Positions 8,554-16,845 of a stretch of 32,327 nt of DNA are shown piece after piece. The notes under the pieces were generated by a model. That model did no database searches and had not been told where the DNA came from. It saw only the letters and a program-made list of their open reading frames with translations. Made by a program: the position numbers and the translations under genes. This DNA is from a bacterium (GTDB lineage Bacteria; Hydrogenedentota; Hydrogenedentia; Hydrogenedentiales; SLHB01): positions 1 through 32,327 of the forward strand of contig JAAEQP010000808.1 of assembly GCA_024231375.1 (NCBI GenBank), read 5' to 3'. Position 1 is the stretch's first letter, and each line of letters opens with the position of its first letter.

Positions 8554-9528
8554 CTACAGCCCGAGAATCGTGTCCCACAGATCCTTGGGGACCTGGATGC
8601 CTTCGCGGAGGCAGCGTTGCCGGTACTCTTCGGACCGTTCGCCGGGACACCGCGCGCCGGCAGCATGCATCGCCTTTTCGAGGTGGCCGATTTCGCGGGT
8701 GAACACGTCGCCCGCACCGAAGGCGTCGGTCCGGAAGCCCATCAAGAAGAATCCGTAGTTGGTTCCGGGGTCGGGCACTGCGTCGGCGCCGCAGACAGGT
8801 CCGCTCAACACTTGCACCAGAAACGCCAAGGCGCTTCCTTTCACGCCGCCCGCGGGCAGAATGCCTCCGCCTTCCAAGGCCTCGACCGGGTCCCGCGTCG
8901 GCGCCCCGTCGGGCCCTACGGCGACACCTTCCGGCAACTGCTCCCCAGCGTGCCGCGCATTCATGAGGTTCCCAAAGGTAGTCAGGCCCGGTGAAAGGTC
9001 CGCCACGAGAGGATGTTGAGGACCGGGGCACGCCAAAGCGATGGGATTGGTGCCGAACACGCCGTGCAGTCCGCCTTCAGGCACAATCATGGGCGAACAG
9101 TGGGCCGTGGCGATGGCGCAATGGCCCGCGTCGGCCACCAGCCGGACGTAGTACCCGATGGCTCCGGCGTGGGACGTATCGCGGCATACCACGGCCACCA
9201 AGGGGACGTCGTCCAATCGTTCACGCACAATCGTCGCGGCCCGGTACGCGGCCAGATAGCCAAGAGCGGCGCCGCAGTCCAAGGCGACCGTCGTTCCCGT
9301 GTCGGACGCGATCGTGATGTTGTCTGAACCCGCCCCGGCAGCGCGTTTCTCGATACCCGGCGCCCGCGCAAACCCGTGGCCCTTGCGGTTGGTCAACTCG
9401 GCATCGACCAAAGCGTCTGTGACGATACGGGCGTCGTCCGCGGTCAACCCGGCCCGTTCGAGGAGGTCGCGCACGATGTCGGCGGATTTCGCGACGGGAA
9501 TGGTAACGATTTCTTGGTTCTGCACCAT
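8554..9528 (-). CDS. Malate/L-lactate dehydrogenase family oxidoreductase (Ldh_2)
   Basis: 324 residues from the ATG at 9528; the open frame runs further upstream, but that part has no family similarity. Features of the NAD(P)-dependent YlbC/Mdh/AllD family: GHGFAR (His51 region), HAGAIGYYVRLVADAGHCAIATAHC, the nucleotide-binding GVFGTNPIALACPG, and GGVKGSALAFLVQVLSG. Established knowledge: members oxidise 2-hydroxy acids such as malate, L-lactate, ureidoglycolate or sugar-derived 2-keto acids, in the cytoplasm. The exact substrate cannot be told. It is transcribed towards the glycosidase gene, and the neighbourhood suggests sugar-acid metabolism. The Shine-Dalgarno site is weak (AGGGCAG). 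The full-length family is about 330-350 residues, so the protein is complete. Confidence 0.85.
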   Translation of the reverse strand: MVQNQEIVTIPVAKSADIVRDLLERAGLTADDARIVTDALVDAELTNRKGHGFARAPGIEKRAAGAGSDNITIASDTGTTVALDCGAALGYLAAYRAATIVRERLDDVPLVAVVCRDTSHAGAIGYYVRLVADAGHCAIATAHCSPMIVPEGGLHGVFGTNPIALACPGPQHPLVADLSPGLTTFGNLMNARHAGEQLPEGVAVGPDGAPTRDPVEALEGGGILPAGGVKGSALAFLVQVLSGPVCGADAVPDPGTNYGFFLMGFRTDAFGAGDVFTREIGHLEKAMHAAGARCPGERSEEYRQRCLREGIQVPKDLWDTILGL

Positions 9529-9624
9529 GATTCTGCCCTGTTCTTGGGTGATAAGGTCGACGGTTCGATTATAGGCCGGGCGATAGGGTGTGTCTACGGA
9601 GTGGGCGCGGCCACGCGCCCCTGT

Positions 9625-9844
9625 GGGCCTGTCGAGAAAGCCACACGCCCACCAGAACAGAAGCGACAAACGGGGACTGCCAAGCTTCTTGCGTCCCATT
9701 ATTGCGCTTCTCAGGGCAACAATGGGTGGCTGTCCCCAGGTTATCGCGGCCCACGCGCCGGAGACTGCCATTTCTTCAATAGCCCCGCTGTCCCCCGCTC
9801 ATCGCGGCCTACGCGTGGCGAGGCGGCACCTCTTCAACGGCCCC
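9625..9844. mobile_element. MITE/REP-like repeat, copy A, with two tandem 58-bp units
   Basis: The left part (9625-9679) matches 12778-12831 of copy B; the core GCCACA-N4-CACCAGAAC is at 9640-9658 and 12792-12810. The right part holds two tandem degenerate 58-bp units, 9729-9786 and 9787-9844, which agree at about 41 of 58 positions by my alignment. Each starts GCTGTCCCC, has ATCGCGGC in the middle and ends in TTCAA-N-N-GCCCC. The ends resemble the GGGGCTGTTGA / TCAACAGCCCC ends of copy B. No transposase is encoded, so a non-autonomous element is likely. Confidence 0.65.
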
Positions 9845-9861
9845 ACTGTGGGCTGTTGAAG
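9832..9861. repeat. 12-bp-stem hairpin at the element border
   Basis: CTTCAACGGCCC (9832-9843), a 6-nt loop, then GGGCTGTTGAAG (9850-9861). All 12 positions pair, one as G-U. It looks like the right end of one repeat element abutting the left end of another, which may continue into the decayed sequence after 9861. Confidence 0.6.
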
Positions 9862-9912
9862 GAGTTCCGGAGTGCCAGGACTGCCAGCCAAACACAAACA
9901 CACACCAACCCT

Positions 9913-10010
9913 GTCATCCCGAGCGAAGTCAAAGGGTCTCTTGCCCCAGAGACCAGCGCACCAACATCGCACCTCCGCCGTGCCGTCATTCTGAGCAGAG
10001 CGAAGAATCT
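9913..10010. repeat. Two copies of a GTCAT-C-C/T-GAGC-type repeat
   Basis: 9913-9939 begins GTCATCCCGAGCGAAGTC and 9985-10010 begins GTCATTCTGAGCAGAGCG and ends GAAGAATCT. This motif is a known type of dispersed repeat in many environmental genomes. The two copies are 72 bp apart in the same direction. They fill the gene-free stretch between the dehydrogenase gene and the DUF4838 gene (9529-10175), in which I see no supported coding sequence. Confidence 0.55.
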
Positions 10011-10091
10011 GGTTCCCCCGGTGTCTGCGCCGTCCCAACGGGATGCTTCGCTGTCTCCTCCTGCTATCCGCGAATGGGCCGGACGGGAAGG

Positions 10092-10120
10092 TTGCGGTGG
10101 GGCCCCTTGTCCACTATGAT
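10092..10120 (+). promoter_or_regulatory. Sigma70-type promoter for the DUF4838 gene
   Basis: -35 TTGCGG (10092-10097), 17-bp spacer, -10 TATGAT (10115-10120). The start codon is at 10176, so the leader is about 50 nt. Confidence 0.6.
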
Positions 10121-10175
10121 TGTCCGGTCATGTAGTCGGTCACGGGGAAAACGGTGCTCGGTGGGAGAGGATGAT

Positions 10176-12758
10176 ATGCGTTCCACGCTAGCCATGGTTG
10201 CGTGTGTGTTGATGATCGGCCTGGCGGCCTGTTCACCGGAATCGAACGAACCCGCCCAGACGCCTGAACCGGAGCAAACCGCGGCCCCGGTCCCCCAAGG
10301 CCCGATGCTCGTGAGCAACGGAGCATCCGCCTACCAGATCGTGTTGAGCGAGGGCGCTAGTCCTTCCGAGACCACCGCCGCCAATGAGTTGCAGAAGCAA
10401 TTCGAAGCATGCGCGGGCGTGAAACTGCCCATCGTGCCTGCCTTTGCGAAGGACGGCCCCCCGTCCATCGTGCTGGGATGCGGCGTAGCGGCCGAGTCGC
10501 TTGGGGTCACACCCGGCGCGGACGCCTTGGGCGAGCAGGGCTACCTGATGAAGACCGTGGCGCCCCATCTGGTAATCGCCGGCACGCCTGCCGCCGGCAC
10601 CATGTACGGCGTCTTCGACCTCCTCGAACAGCATCTCGGCGTCCGCTGGTACGCGCCGGGCGTGACCAAGACGCCTGCCGCGGCCAACCTGCCCTTGCCG
10701 GACGTGGATACCTTGAAGAAACCCACCTTTGCGTGGCGCTACTCAAGCTATACGCGGCCTGGACGGGACGGCCTGTTCACGGCGCAGCAACGCGACAACA
10801 ATGGATCCGGCGGCCCGGATCACGAGTTTGGCACCCAATACCACTTCGACAGCCGGTGCCACAGCTACTTCCGGTATATCACCGTAGGCGAGTTCTTCGA
10901 AGAGCATCCCGAGTATTTCTCGGAGATCGGCGGCGTTCGGCGCAAGAAAGAGACGCAACTCTGTCTGACCAACCCGGAAGTACTGGATATCGTCACGGAA
11001 CGGATGCTGAAGCGCATGGCCGATTCGCCGCATGTACGCCAGCACAATTTCTCGCAGATGGACTACTACAACGTCTGCGAATGCGCCAACTGCCGCGCCA
11101 TGAACGAGCAGTACGGCACGGACGGCGGCACCCAGTTCTGGTTCTGCAACCAGCTCGCCGAACGCACCACCAAGCAGTTTCCCAACAAGCTGATCGGCAC
11201 CCTCGCATACATGTACACCGAGGAACCTCCGAAGGACCTCGAGATTCATCCCAACGTGGCGATCTGGCTGTGCCACATGTATCCGTCGTGCGACAGCCAT
11301 CCCGTGGCCACATGTGAGTTGAACGCCGACTACAAACGCCGGGCGGTGGCCTGGTCCAAGCTGTGTTCGCATCTGTACATGTGGCATTACTTCGTGGACT
11401 TCGCCCACTACTACAACCCCTTCCCGAACTTCCGCGCCATGGCGGCCGACATCCGGTTCTACCGCGACATCGGCGTGGAAGGCATCTACCTTCAAGGCAT
11501 GAGTGCCAGAGGTGGCGGCGGCGAGTTCAGTCTGCTTCGCCCGTATCTCGGGATGCAACTGCTCTGGAACCCGGATGCGGACGCGAATGCGGTCATCAAG
11601 GACTTCCTGGAAGGGTACTACGGCCCAGCATGGGAGCCCATCTGGCAGTACATCACCATGATCCATGACAAGGTGGAAGACGAGCATATCCACATGCACC
11701 TCTACACCAACCCGGGCCAGGGCTATCTGCCCGACGAAGTCATGGCAAAGGCGAACGAGTTGTTCGACCAAGCCGAAGCCGCCGTGGCAGGCGACGACAC
11801 GCTTCTCGAACGTGTGCGCGTGGCGCGGATGCCATTGACCTATGCCAAGCTGTTCCCGCGCAACGGGTACGTCATCGAGAACGGCCTTCTGAAGTTCCAG
11901 GGCGAGATCGCGTCGGTGGATGAGATTGGCGCGTTCCTGGCACGCATGAAGGACCACGGTTTCACGAGTGTGCGAGAAGCCGGAGGCGCGCCTGAGCAAC
12001 TGTCCATGTGGGCGCTAGGGTTCGGCATGCCCTTGCCTCTGGTGACGGTGGAGAACGACTTCCTGATCGCCCAGGCCGCGCCCTTCATCGGCGGGCGGGT
12101 ACTTCGAATCACTGACAAGGCCTCCGGCGAGTGCATCACAGCCCACAACACCAAACGCAGCATGTTCTTCCCGCTTTGCGGCGGCGAGGAATCCCGGGTG
12201 GGCGGACAGTTCATCACCCACATGCACGGAAGCATGGAGCTGTACCAGCCTGTGCAGGATCTGATGACCAAGACCTCCGGGACGCTGGAGACCAAGGCAG
12301 GCGGATATACCATCCGCCGGACCTTCACCCTCGCTCCCGATGCGCCCGTGCTCACCATCACCACGGACGTAACGAACGATTCGGACAAACCGAAAGACAC
12401 CACGGTGCGCAGTCACCTGGAGTACGACCTGGGCACGGTGGCCGACACCCGCGTGGCGTTCACCGACCGTACCGGCGCAGCCGTCGAGAAGGACATGCGG
12501 CCCATCATCGCCGGCCTCCGCGAAGGCGAGCACTACTACGACGAAAACGCGCCCAAAGGGTCGTGGACCTTTACGGGCACGAAGGGCCTGAAGGTCGTGC
12601 AACGCTTCGACGACGCGCAGGTGGATTTCGCGTGGTTGTACGCCTATCCCGAGTACCTCAACGATCTGGAGGCGGAAGTCTGGATGAAGAAGACCATCCT
12701 GCAGCCTGGCGAATCGACCTCGATGAGCATCCAACTCGAAGTCCTATCCGCACAATGA
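10176..12758 (+). CDS. DUF4838 lipoprotein with alpha-glucuronidase-like N-domain
   Basis: 860 residues from the ATG at 10176, chosen because GAGAGG lies just upstream and it opens a lipoprotein signal peptide ending LAAC (Cys19). Residues of about 45-175 resemble the N-terminal domain of GH67/GH20 enzymes (HLVIAGTPAAGTMYGVFDLL, then EQHLGVRWYAPG). The DUF4838 part follows, with HSYFRYITVGEFFEEHPEYF, CLTNPEVLDIV, NVCECANCRAMNEQYG and PNVAIWLCHMYPSCD. The last 250 residues look like a beta-sandwich (WTFTGTKGLKVVQRFDDAQV). Established knowledge: DUF4838 proteins are found in polysaccharide-use loci of Bacteroidota and PVC bacteria, but their activity is mostly unproven. Inference: a surface or periplasmic glycan-active protein working with the nearby glycosidase. 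Many Cys and His residues cluster in CECANC; whether they bind metal is unknown. Confidence 0.85.
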   Translation: MRSTLAMVACVLMIGLAACSPESNEPAQTPEPEQTAAPVPQGPMLVSNGASAYQIVLSEGASPSETTAANELQKQFEACAGVKLPIVPAFAKDGPPSIVLGCGVAAESLGVTPGADALGEQGYLMKTVAPHLVIAGTPAAGTMYGVFDLLEQHLGVRWYAPGVTKTPAAANLPLPDVDTLKKPTFAWRYSSYTRPGRDGLFTAQQRDNNGSGGPDHEFGTQYHFDSRCHSYFRYITVGEFFEEHPEYFSEIGGVRRKKETQLCLTNPEVLDIVTERMLKRMADSPHVRQHNFSQMDYYNVCECANCRAMNEQYGTDGGTQFWFCNQLAERTTKQFPNKLIGTLAYMYTEEPPKDLEIHPNVAIWLCHMYPSCDSHPVATCELNADYKRRAVAWSKLCSHLYMWHYFVDFAHYYNPFPNFRAMAADIRFYRDIGVEGIYLQGMSARGGGGEFSLLRPYLGMQLLWNPDADANAVIKDFLEGYYGPAWEPIWQYITMIHDKVEDEHIHMHLYTNPGQGYLPDEVMAKANELFDQAEAAVAGDDTLLERVRVARMPLTYAKLFPRNGYVIENGLLKFQGEIASVDEIGAFLARMKDHGFTSVREAGGAPEQLSMWALGFGMPLPLVTVENDFLIAQAAPFIGGRVLRITDKASGECITAHNTKRSMFFPLCGGEESRVGGQFITHMHGSMELYQPVQDLMTKTSGTLETKAGGYTIRRTFTLAPDAPVLTITTDVTNDSDKPKDTTVRSHLEYDLGTVADTRVAFTDRTGAAVEKDMRPIIAGLREGEHYYDENAPKGSWTFTGTKGLKVVQRFDDAQVDFAWLYAYPEYLNDLEAEVWMKKTILQPGESTSMSIQLEVLSAQ

Positions 12759-12776
12759 TGGAAACAGGCGGACGGA

Positions 12777-12977
12777 GGGGCTGTTGAAGAAGCCACATGA
12801 ACACCAGAACCGGAGCGAAAAACCGGGACTGTACCAAGCGGAGTCCGCCAAAGGCGGACGCAGACGGGACTGTCCCAGGTCTTTTCGCGGCCTGTGCACG
12901 GCGAGGCGGCGCTTCTCAAACGGTCTCACTGTACCAAGCGGGCTTCGCGAGAGGCGTGATCCTTTCTCAACAGCCCC
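12777..12977. mobile_element. MITE-like element, copy B, 201 bp with perfect 11-bp terminal inverted repeats
   Basis: The ends are GGGGCTGTTGA (12777-12787) and TCAACAGCCCC (12967-12977), perfect inverted repeats that continue imperfectly for about five more bases. Inside are a GTCCGCC-AAA-GGCGGAC hairpin (12843-12859) and an 11-bp palindrome GGGACTGTCCC (12866-12876). The left 54 bp match copy A. There is no open frame for a transposase, and I could not define a target-site duplication. It fills the gap 12759-13013. Confidence 0.68.
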
Positions 12978-13013
12978 GCGGAACAAGGTCCAATCGGCCC
13001 TGGAGCGAATTGG

Positions 13014-13523
13014 TTGACGGATCGCGACCAAGACATCGACCTGTGGGCCATTCCCAACCTGTTGCTATGGACCGCGTTCTTCGGCATTGGGCTCGAGCCC
13101 GAGCGGACGTTCGTGCTTCTTCGGCAACTGTCGGGTGTGGTGACCCAGTCGGCCTGGGTCAATTCGCCGGGCCTGATTACGGCCGCTTTCGCGGTGTATC
13201 TGTCGGTATTCGTGTACCATTCCTGCATCGGCGCCGGCCTTGAGCCACGTGGAGCCCAAGGCCGGGCCGTGCAGACCGGAGTGCTGGGTTTGGCCGCGTT
13301 TCTATGGTATTCGCCCCGGCAACTCATTGCCTGGGTTCAGGATATTCCCGTCCCCGAGCTGAGGTGGATCGTGTACGGCGCCGCAGTAATGAAACTGGTC
13401 TCCTGGCTGTATCTATACTTGATGGTGCTGCGCTACGTGGGCCTGGGCCAGAAGCGTACGTTCGCGTCTATGCCCGTGGTATTCCCCAGCGCGGGCGGCC
13501 GGGCCGGGCCCTCACGGGAGTGA
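13014..13523 (+). CDS. Small multi-span membrane protein, unknown function
   Basis: 169 residues from a TTG start with GGAG 8 nt upstream (13002-13005). I do not recognise the family. Three to four hydrophobic segments are visible: AIPNLLLWTAFFGIGL, LITAAFAVYLSVFVYHSCIG, VQTGVLGLAAFLWY and VYGAAVMKLVSWLYLYLMVL. A polar loop GLEPRGAQGRAVQ lies between spans 2 and 3. Charge placement suggests a cytoplasmic C-terminal tail. It begins only 36 bp after the repeat element, so its expression may depend on sequence inside that element. It could be a diffuse relative of small inner-membrane proteins, but no function can be given. Confidence 0.6.
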   Translation: MTDRDQDIDLWAIPNLLLWTAFFGIGLEPERTFVLLRQLSGVVTQSAWVNSPGLITAAFAVYLSVFVYHSCIGAGLEPRGAQGRAVQTGVLGLAAFLWYSPRQLIAWVQDIPVPELRWIVYGAAVMKLVSWLYLYLMVLRYVGLGQKRTFASMPVVFPSAGGRAGPSRE

Positions 13524-13625
13524 CTCGGCACGGCCGATCCCAGGCGGTGTCAACGCAACCACCGGCTGAACCGTTATACCCAATGAAGAACCAACGGTAG
13601 AGCTGTGCCTTCTTGGAGCGGATGC

Positions 13626-14723
13626 ATGATTCGGCAGTGGATAGCTTTGACGATACTCGCGGTGGGCGTCGCGGTCATATCCGACGCAGGGACCCTTCAG
13701 ATCACGAGCCCCTCCGTCAACAACCAACTCGTCACCATACCGGTACACGTCGATGGCGATGTGGCCGACGGTGTCGCCGCCCTCGACTTCCTACTCAACT
13801 ACGACCCTTCGGTCCTCGAGGTCGTAGGCGTGACGCCGGGAACCGCCGCCACGGCCGCCGGCAAGATGGTTCACGGCGCACCTACCAACCCCGGCCAGTA
13901 TGTCGTCGTGATGATGGGCATGAACCAGAGTGCCGTCAAAGTCGGCGAAGTCGTCAATGTGGCCCTGCGCCAAGTCGGAAATCCCGACAACAACCAGTCC
14001 GAACTGTCCATCACGCGAACCACCTTCGCCTCCCTCGACGCCGTGGAGATTCCATCCGAGGGCAGCGCTGCCACCCTTGTGCTAGATGCCGGGGACGACG
14101 GAGACGAGGAGCCCAACGACGAGAATCCGGACGAGACGCCCGCCGACGACGGTGACGACACGGTCGAGCCCGACGAGGACCAGCCCATGGTCCCCACGGG
14201 CCAGCCCAAGACGTCCGAGGACCCCGAGACGCCCAGGACGGATTCCAGGGGCGGATTACTGCCGGGTTCCCCTCTGCCCGGGCTCGGCCTGCCCGCCGCC
14301 GAGAACGGAGAACGTCAACCGAAACCGCTGGACCTTCGCCAGCTTGCGGCCTTGGTCAAGGCCGCGGAAAACCGACGCGCCGCGTTGCCCACTTCCGCGC
14401 GGGGCCCCACGGACAGGGGGGCAGCCTATGCCGACCCCTCGTCCCCGAGCGAAGGACGCACCACCGAGGGGCCGATACCGGCAAAACCGGCGGGGGACAC
14501 GTCGGCGAGCAAGCCAGGAATCGACGCGACGACGCCCTTGGCGGCCACGGCGCCCGTCACAGGAAGCCCGCTTTCCGAGTCGGGACCCAAGGCGCCCGGG
14601 CACGGGTCGGGGAACGCCACGCCGGAAGACCCGAACTCGACGGCATGGGCGATCGCGGGGGTTCTGCTGATGGCAACGCTGGCGGTGGGATTGATGGTCA
14701 TACGCCGCAGCGTATTCCGGTAG
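13626..14723 (+). CDS. Cohesin-like domain protein with C-terminal membrane anchor
   Basis: 365 residues from the ATG at 13626 (GGAG 7 nt upstream; a GTG at 13605 is less likely). A signal peptide (IRQWIALTILAVGVAVI) leads into a cohesin-like beta-sandwich at about 22-150, with VTIPVHVDGDVADGVAALDF, NYDPSVLEVVGVTPG and VVNVALRQV, which are hallmark strands of cellulosome-type cohesins. Next is a very acidic linker rich in Asp, Glu and Pro, then a long Pro/Ser/Thr-rich stalk. The chain ends in one membrane span and a short basic tail (AIAGVLLMATLAVGLMVIRR). There is no LPxTG motif. Inference: a tethered surface or periplasmic adhesion module. No dockerin was seen in the window. A weak TTATACC -10-like site is at 13574-13580. 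It ends 29 bp from the convergent glycosyltransferase gene. Confidence 0.78.
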   Translation: MIRQWIALTILAVGVAVISDAGTLQITSPSVNNQLVTIPVHVDGDVADGVAALDFLLNYDPSVLEVVGVTPGTAATAAGKMVHGAPTNPGQYVVVMMGMNQSAVKVGEVVNVALRQVGNPDNNQSELSITRTTFASLDAVEIPSEGSAATLVLDAGDDGDEEPNDENPDETPADDGDDTVEPDEDQPMVPTGQPKTSEDPETPRTDSRGGLLPGSPLPGLGLPAAENGERQPKPLDLRQLAALVKAAENRRAALPTSARGPTDRGAAYADPSSPSEGRTTEGPIPAKPAGDTSASKPGIDATTPLAATAPVTGSPLSESGPKAPGHGSGNATPEDPNSTAWAIAGVLLMATLAVGLMVIRRSVFR

Positions 14724-14752
14724 CCTTCATCTCAGTCGAACGCCCAGCAGCG

Positions 14753-15904
14753 CTATGCCAGACTTCCGTACACTTCGGCCAACCGTTCGGCGCTCCGCTC
14801 CCACGTGAATGTGCGGGCGCGTGTCTCGGCGGCGTCAAGATTCGCCCGCGCGTCATCCGGCCGTTCAACCATCGATACCATGGCGTCTGCGATAGCGCCC
14901 ACGGATTCGGGATCCACCAGCGTAGCGCATCCCCCCGCCACTTCAGGCATGGAAGACACGTTCGACGTGATGACGGGCGTGCGGGCCGCCATGGCTTCGA
15001 GAACCGGTAATCCAAATCCTTCGTACAAGGACGGATAGACGCACCCCAGGGCGCCCCGAAGAAGCGTCAGAGCCTCCTGCCGCTCGAGATACCCAACATG
15101 GACGATGTCCCCCGCGCCGCCATGTGCCGCGATGGCTTCGAGACTTGGCTCGCATAGCCATCCCGGCTTGCCCACCAGAACAAGCTGCGGACAGTCCGCG
15201 CACCGCTCGCGCAACCGGGCATACGCCTCGACCAGGCGCGGGATGTTCTTCCGCGGTTCAACGGTTCCTAGATGGATGAAGTACGGCCGTGCGATGCCCA
15301 GTCGCTTCTTGGCCGCTTCCAGTGCGTCCGTGTCGAAGGTCGCGTCGAACTCGTCCAGGCACACGCCATTTGGCACGTGATGGACGCGTTCCTCAGGGAC
15401 ACCCAGGATAGACACCAGCTCGTGCCGCGTGCTCTCGGACACGGTGACGAACGCGTCGGCGCGTTCCACGCACTGCCGTATCAAGGCGCTCTGCAGGGCA
15501 ACGTTCCGCGGCGAATGGGTCTCGGGGACGCGCAAGAATGACAGATCGTGTACGGTCACCAGCCTCAAGGCGTGCCGGGTCGCGGGAACTTGATGCGAGA
15601 AGTTGTGGGCGACGTCCACGGCCCCGCTGAACCACTCGATGGGTGGCCAGTCGAAGCGCGACCAGAGGTGGTACCGAAGTAGCCCGGCGTGAGGCAACAC
15701 GCTTATCCGCGAGAACCGATTGCGGACGTCCTCGAAGGGATTGCGCCCGCCCGTGGGCCGCGTGGCCACCAACCGGTAGTCGAAGGCATGGTCTTGGTCG
15801 AGGAGCGCGCGCACCTGATAATACGCCACATAGCCCAAGCCCGTGAGTTGTGCCTCCATGGCGCAACTCAGGTCAAGGGCGATCCGGATGGTGTTTGTCG
15901 ACAA
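14753..15904 (-). CDS. GT4 family glycosyltransferase
   Basis: 383 residues from a TTG start with GGGGAAGG about 6 nt upstream. A cytoplasmic GT-B enzyme of family 4. The N-domain begins RIALDLS and has the glycine-rich GLGYVAYYQVRALL, with VTVHDLSFLRVPETHSP in the acceptor region and VTVSESTRHELVSILGVP, VHHVPNGVCLDEFD at the domain border. The C-domain has YFIHLGTVEPRKNIPRLVEA, the Lys-containing donor loop, and the donor-binding EGFGLPVLEAMAARTPVI (E-x7-E) then SSMPEVAGG. Established knowledge: such enzymes build lipopolysaccharide, exopolysaccharide or trehalose-like glycans from nucleotide sugars. It is the third gene of a minus-strand run, 23 bp after the zinc-ribbon gene, so it is likely co-transcribed with the two zinc-ribbon genes. 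Donor and acceptor are unknown. Confidence 0.88.
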   Translation of the reverse strand: MSTNTIRIALDLSCAMEAQLTGLGYVAYYQVRALLDQDHAFDYRLVATRPTGGRNPFEDVRNRFSRISVLPHAGLLRYHLWSRFDWPPIEWFSGAVDVAHNFSHQVPATRHALRLVTVHDLSFLRVPETHSPRNVALQSALIRQCVERADAFVTVSESTRHELVSILGVPEERVHHVPNGVCLDEFDATFDTDALEAAKKRLGIARPYFIHLGTVEPRKNIPRLVEAYARLRERCADCPQLVLVGKPGWLCEPSLEAIAAHGGAGDIVHVGYLERQEALTLLRGALGCVYPSLYEGFGLPVLEAMAARTPVITSNVSSMPEVAGGCATLVDPESVGAIADAMVSMVERPDDARANLDAAETRARTFTWERSAERLAEVYGSLA

Positions 15905-15927
15905 AGACTGCCTTCCCCTGCGCGGCC

Positions 15928-16785
15928 CTACAGATCGACCACGTCACGAACCCCTTTGGAATCCTCCCACGAATCGTCCGTGCCCCCCTCGTTGTCCGTG
16001 CCGTCTTGGCGGGCGCGCAACGCTGCCTGCAACTCCTCCAGCGTACCGATGGCTTCGATGGGCTTCCCCGTGTCGTCTCCGATGAGACCGAGAAGTCGTG
16101 AGGCCAGTTCCGCCGCCTTCAACTGCTCCTCGGCCGAATCTCCATGCAACATCTTGTCCAGAACAAACGCCTTGACCGCTTCCGCATCCAGGCCGACCGA
16201 GGAGGCGGGAGCGTCCCGTGCTGGGGGATCGTCCTCATCCGCTTCGCCCACGGGAGACGGCTGGGGATCCGATGCCTCCGGGGCGGCAGGCGCTTCCGCC
16301 GCTTCGACAGGGGGGTGTTCGGCGGGCACTTCGTCGCGTTGCGGCGCGGCCTCCGGGGCAGCCAGCCGGGGCGCGGACACGCTCCCGCCGGGCAACGCAA
16401 GCCGCGTGGGAATGCGCAAGGCCTTCAAGCACAACGTACGTGCGCACTCCACATCCGGATCGTCGGGCAGTTGACGAACCAAACTCGACAGGATCGCCAA
16501 GGCTTCACCGTAGCGTTTGCAGAAGTACAGGTCCACGGCTTTCCCGAATCGCTCCTTGGCGTCCGGCGTCGCCGCGCCGAACCCGCCCGGCCCACCGCGG
16601 CCGCCCTCGGTGGATGCGGTGCGCACCGGCTCGCGTACCCGGGACGCACTCGCCGCCGAGTGGCTGTTGTCGTTCGAGATGCGCAGCCGACGGCCGCAGG
16701 TCGGACACATACCGGTCTTGCCGATTGCCGACCGCGGCACTTTCATGCGCTCGCCGCATTCGCAGGTGACGATTAGCCTCCGCAT
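15928..16785 (-). CDS. Zinc-ribbon protein with Ala/Pro-rich linker, unknown function
   Basis: 285 residues. The start is uncertain: the ATG at 16785 is used here, but a GTG at 16800 lies directly next to GGAGGG (16802-16807), which is too close for 16800 and far for 16785. The first 30 residues form a four-Cys ribbon (Cys8, Cys10, Cys27, Cys30: CEC-G ... CPTCG). This is followed by a Ser/Gly-rich part and a helical section (KERFGKAVDLYFCKRYGEALAILSSLVRQL) that looks like a TPR-like helix pair. A Pro/Ala/Glu linker follows, then a C-terminal acidic helical part. No signal or membrane span. Genes of this layout are common in PVC-group genomes and are mostly unnamed. It lies 60 bp downstream of the coiled-coil gene and 23 bp upstream of the GT4 gene. 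Confidence 0.7.
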   Translation of the reverse strand: MRRLIVTCECGERMKVPRSAIGKTGMCPTCGRRLRISNDNSHSAASASRVREPVRTASTEGGRGGPGGFGAATPDAKERFGKAVDLYFCKRYGEALAILSSLVRQLPDDPDVECARTLCLKALRIPTRLALPGGSVSAPRLAAPEAAPQRDEVPAEHPPVEAAEAPAAPEASDPQPSPVGEADEDDPPARDAPASSVGLDAEAVKAFVLDKMLHGDSAEEQLKAAELASRLLGLIGDDTGKPIEAIGTLEELQAALRARQDGTDNEGGTDDSWEDSKGVRDVVDL

Positions 16786-16845
16786 TGCGTGTCTGCCCAC
16801 TCCCTCCAGTCAATCGCGGCGTTCATCCCCGGCGCCGCGCACCTT

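Noticed and set aside
9729..9844. Tandem units considered as a CRISPR array
   Set aside because: Only two units, degenerate, with no unique spacers between them and no cas genes.
9376..10119. Plus-strand open frame across the repeats in the gap before the DUF4838 gene
   Set aside because: It runs through the start of the dehydrogenase gene and repeat copy A, with no Shine-Dalgarno site and no domain.
10743..11999. Open frame of 418 codons opposite the DUF4838 gene
   Set aside because: Antisense shadow; no start signal and no family resemblance.
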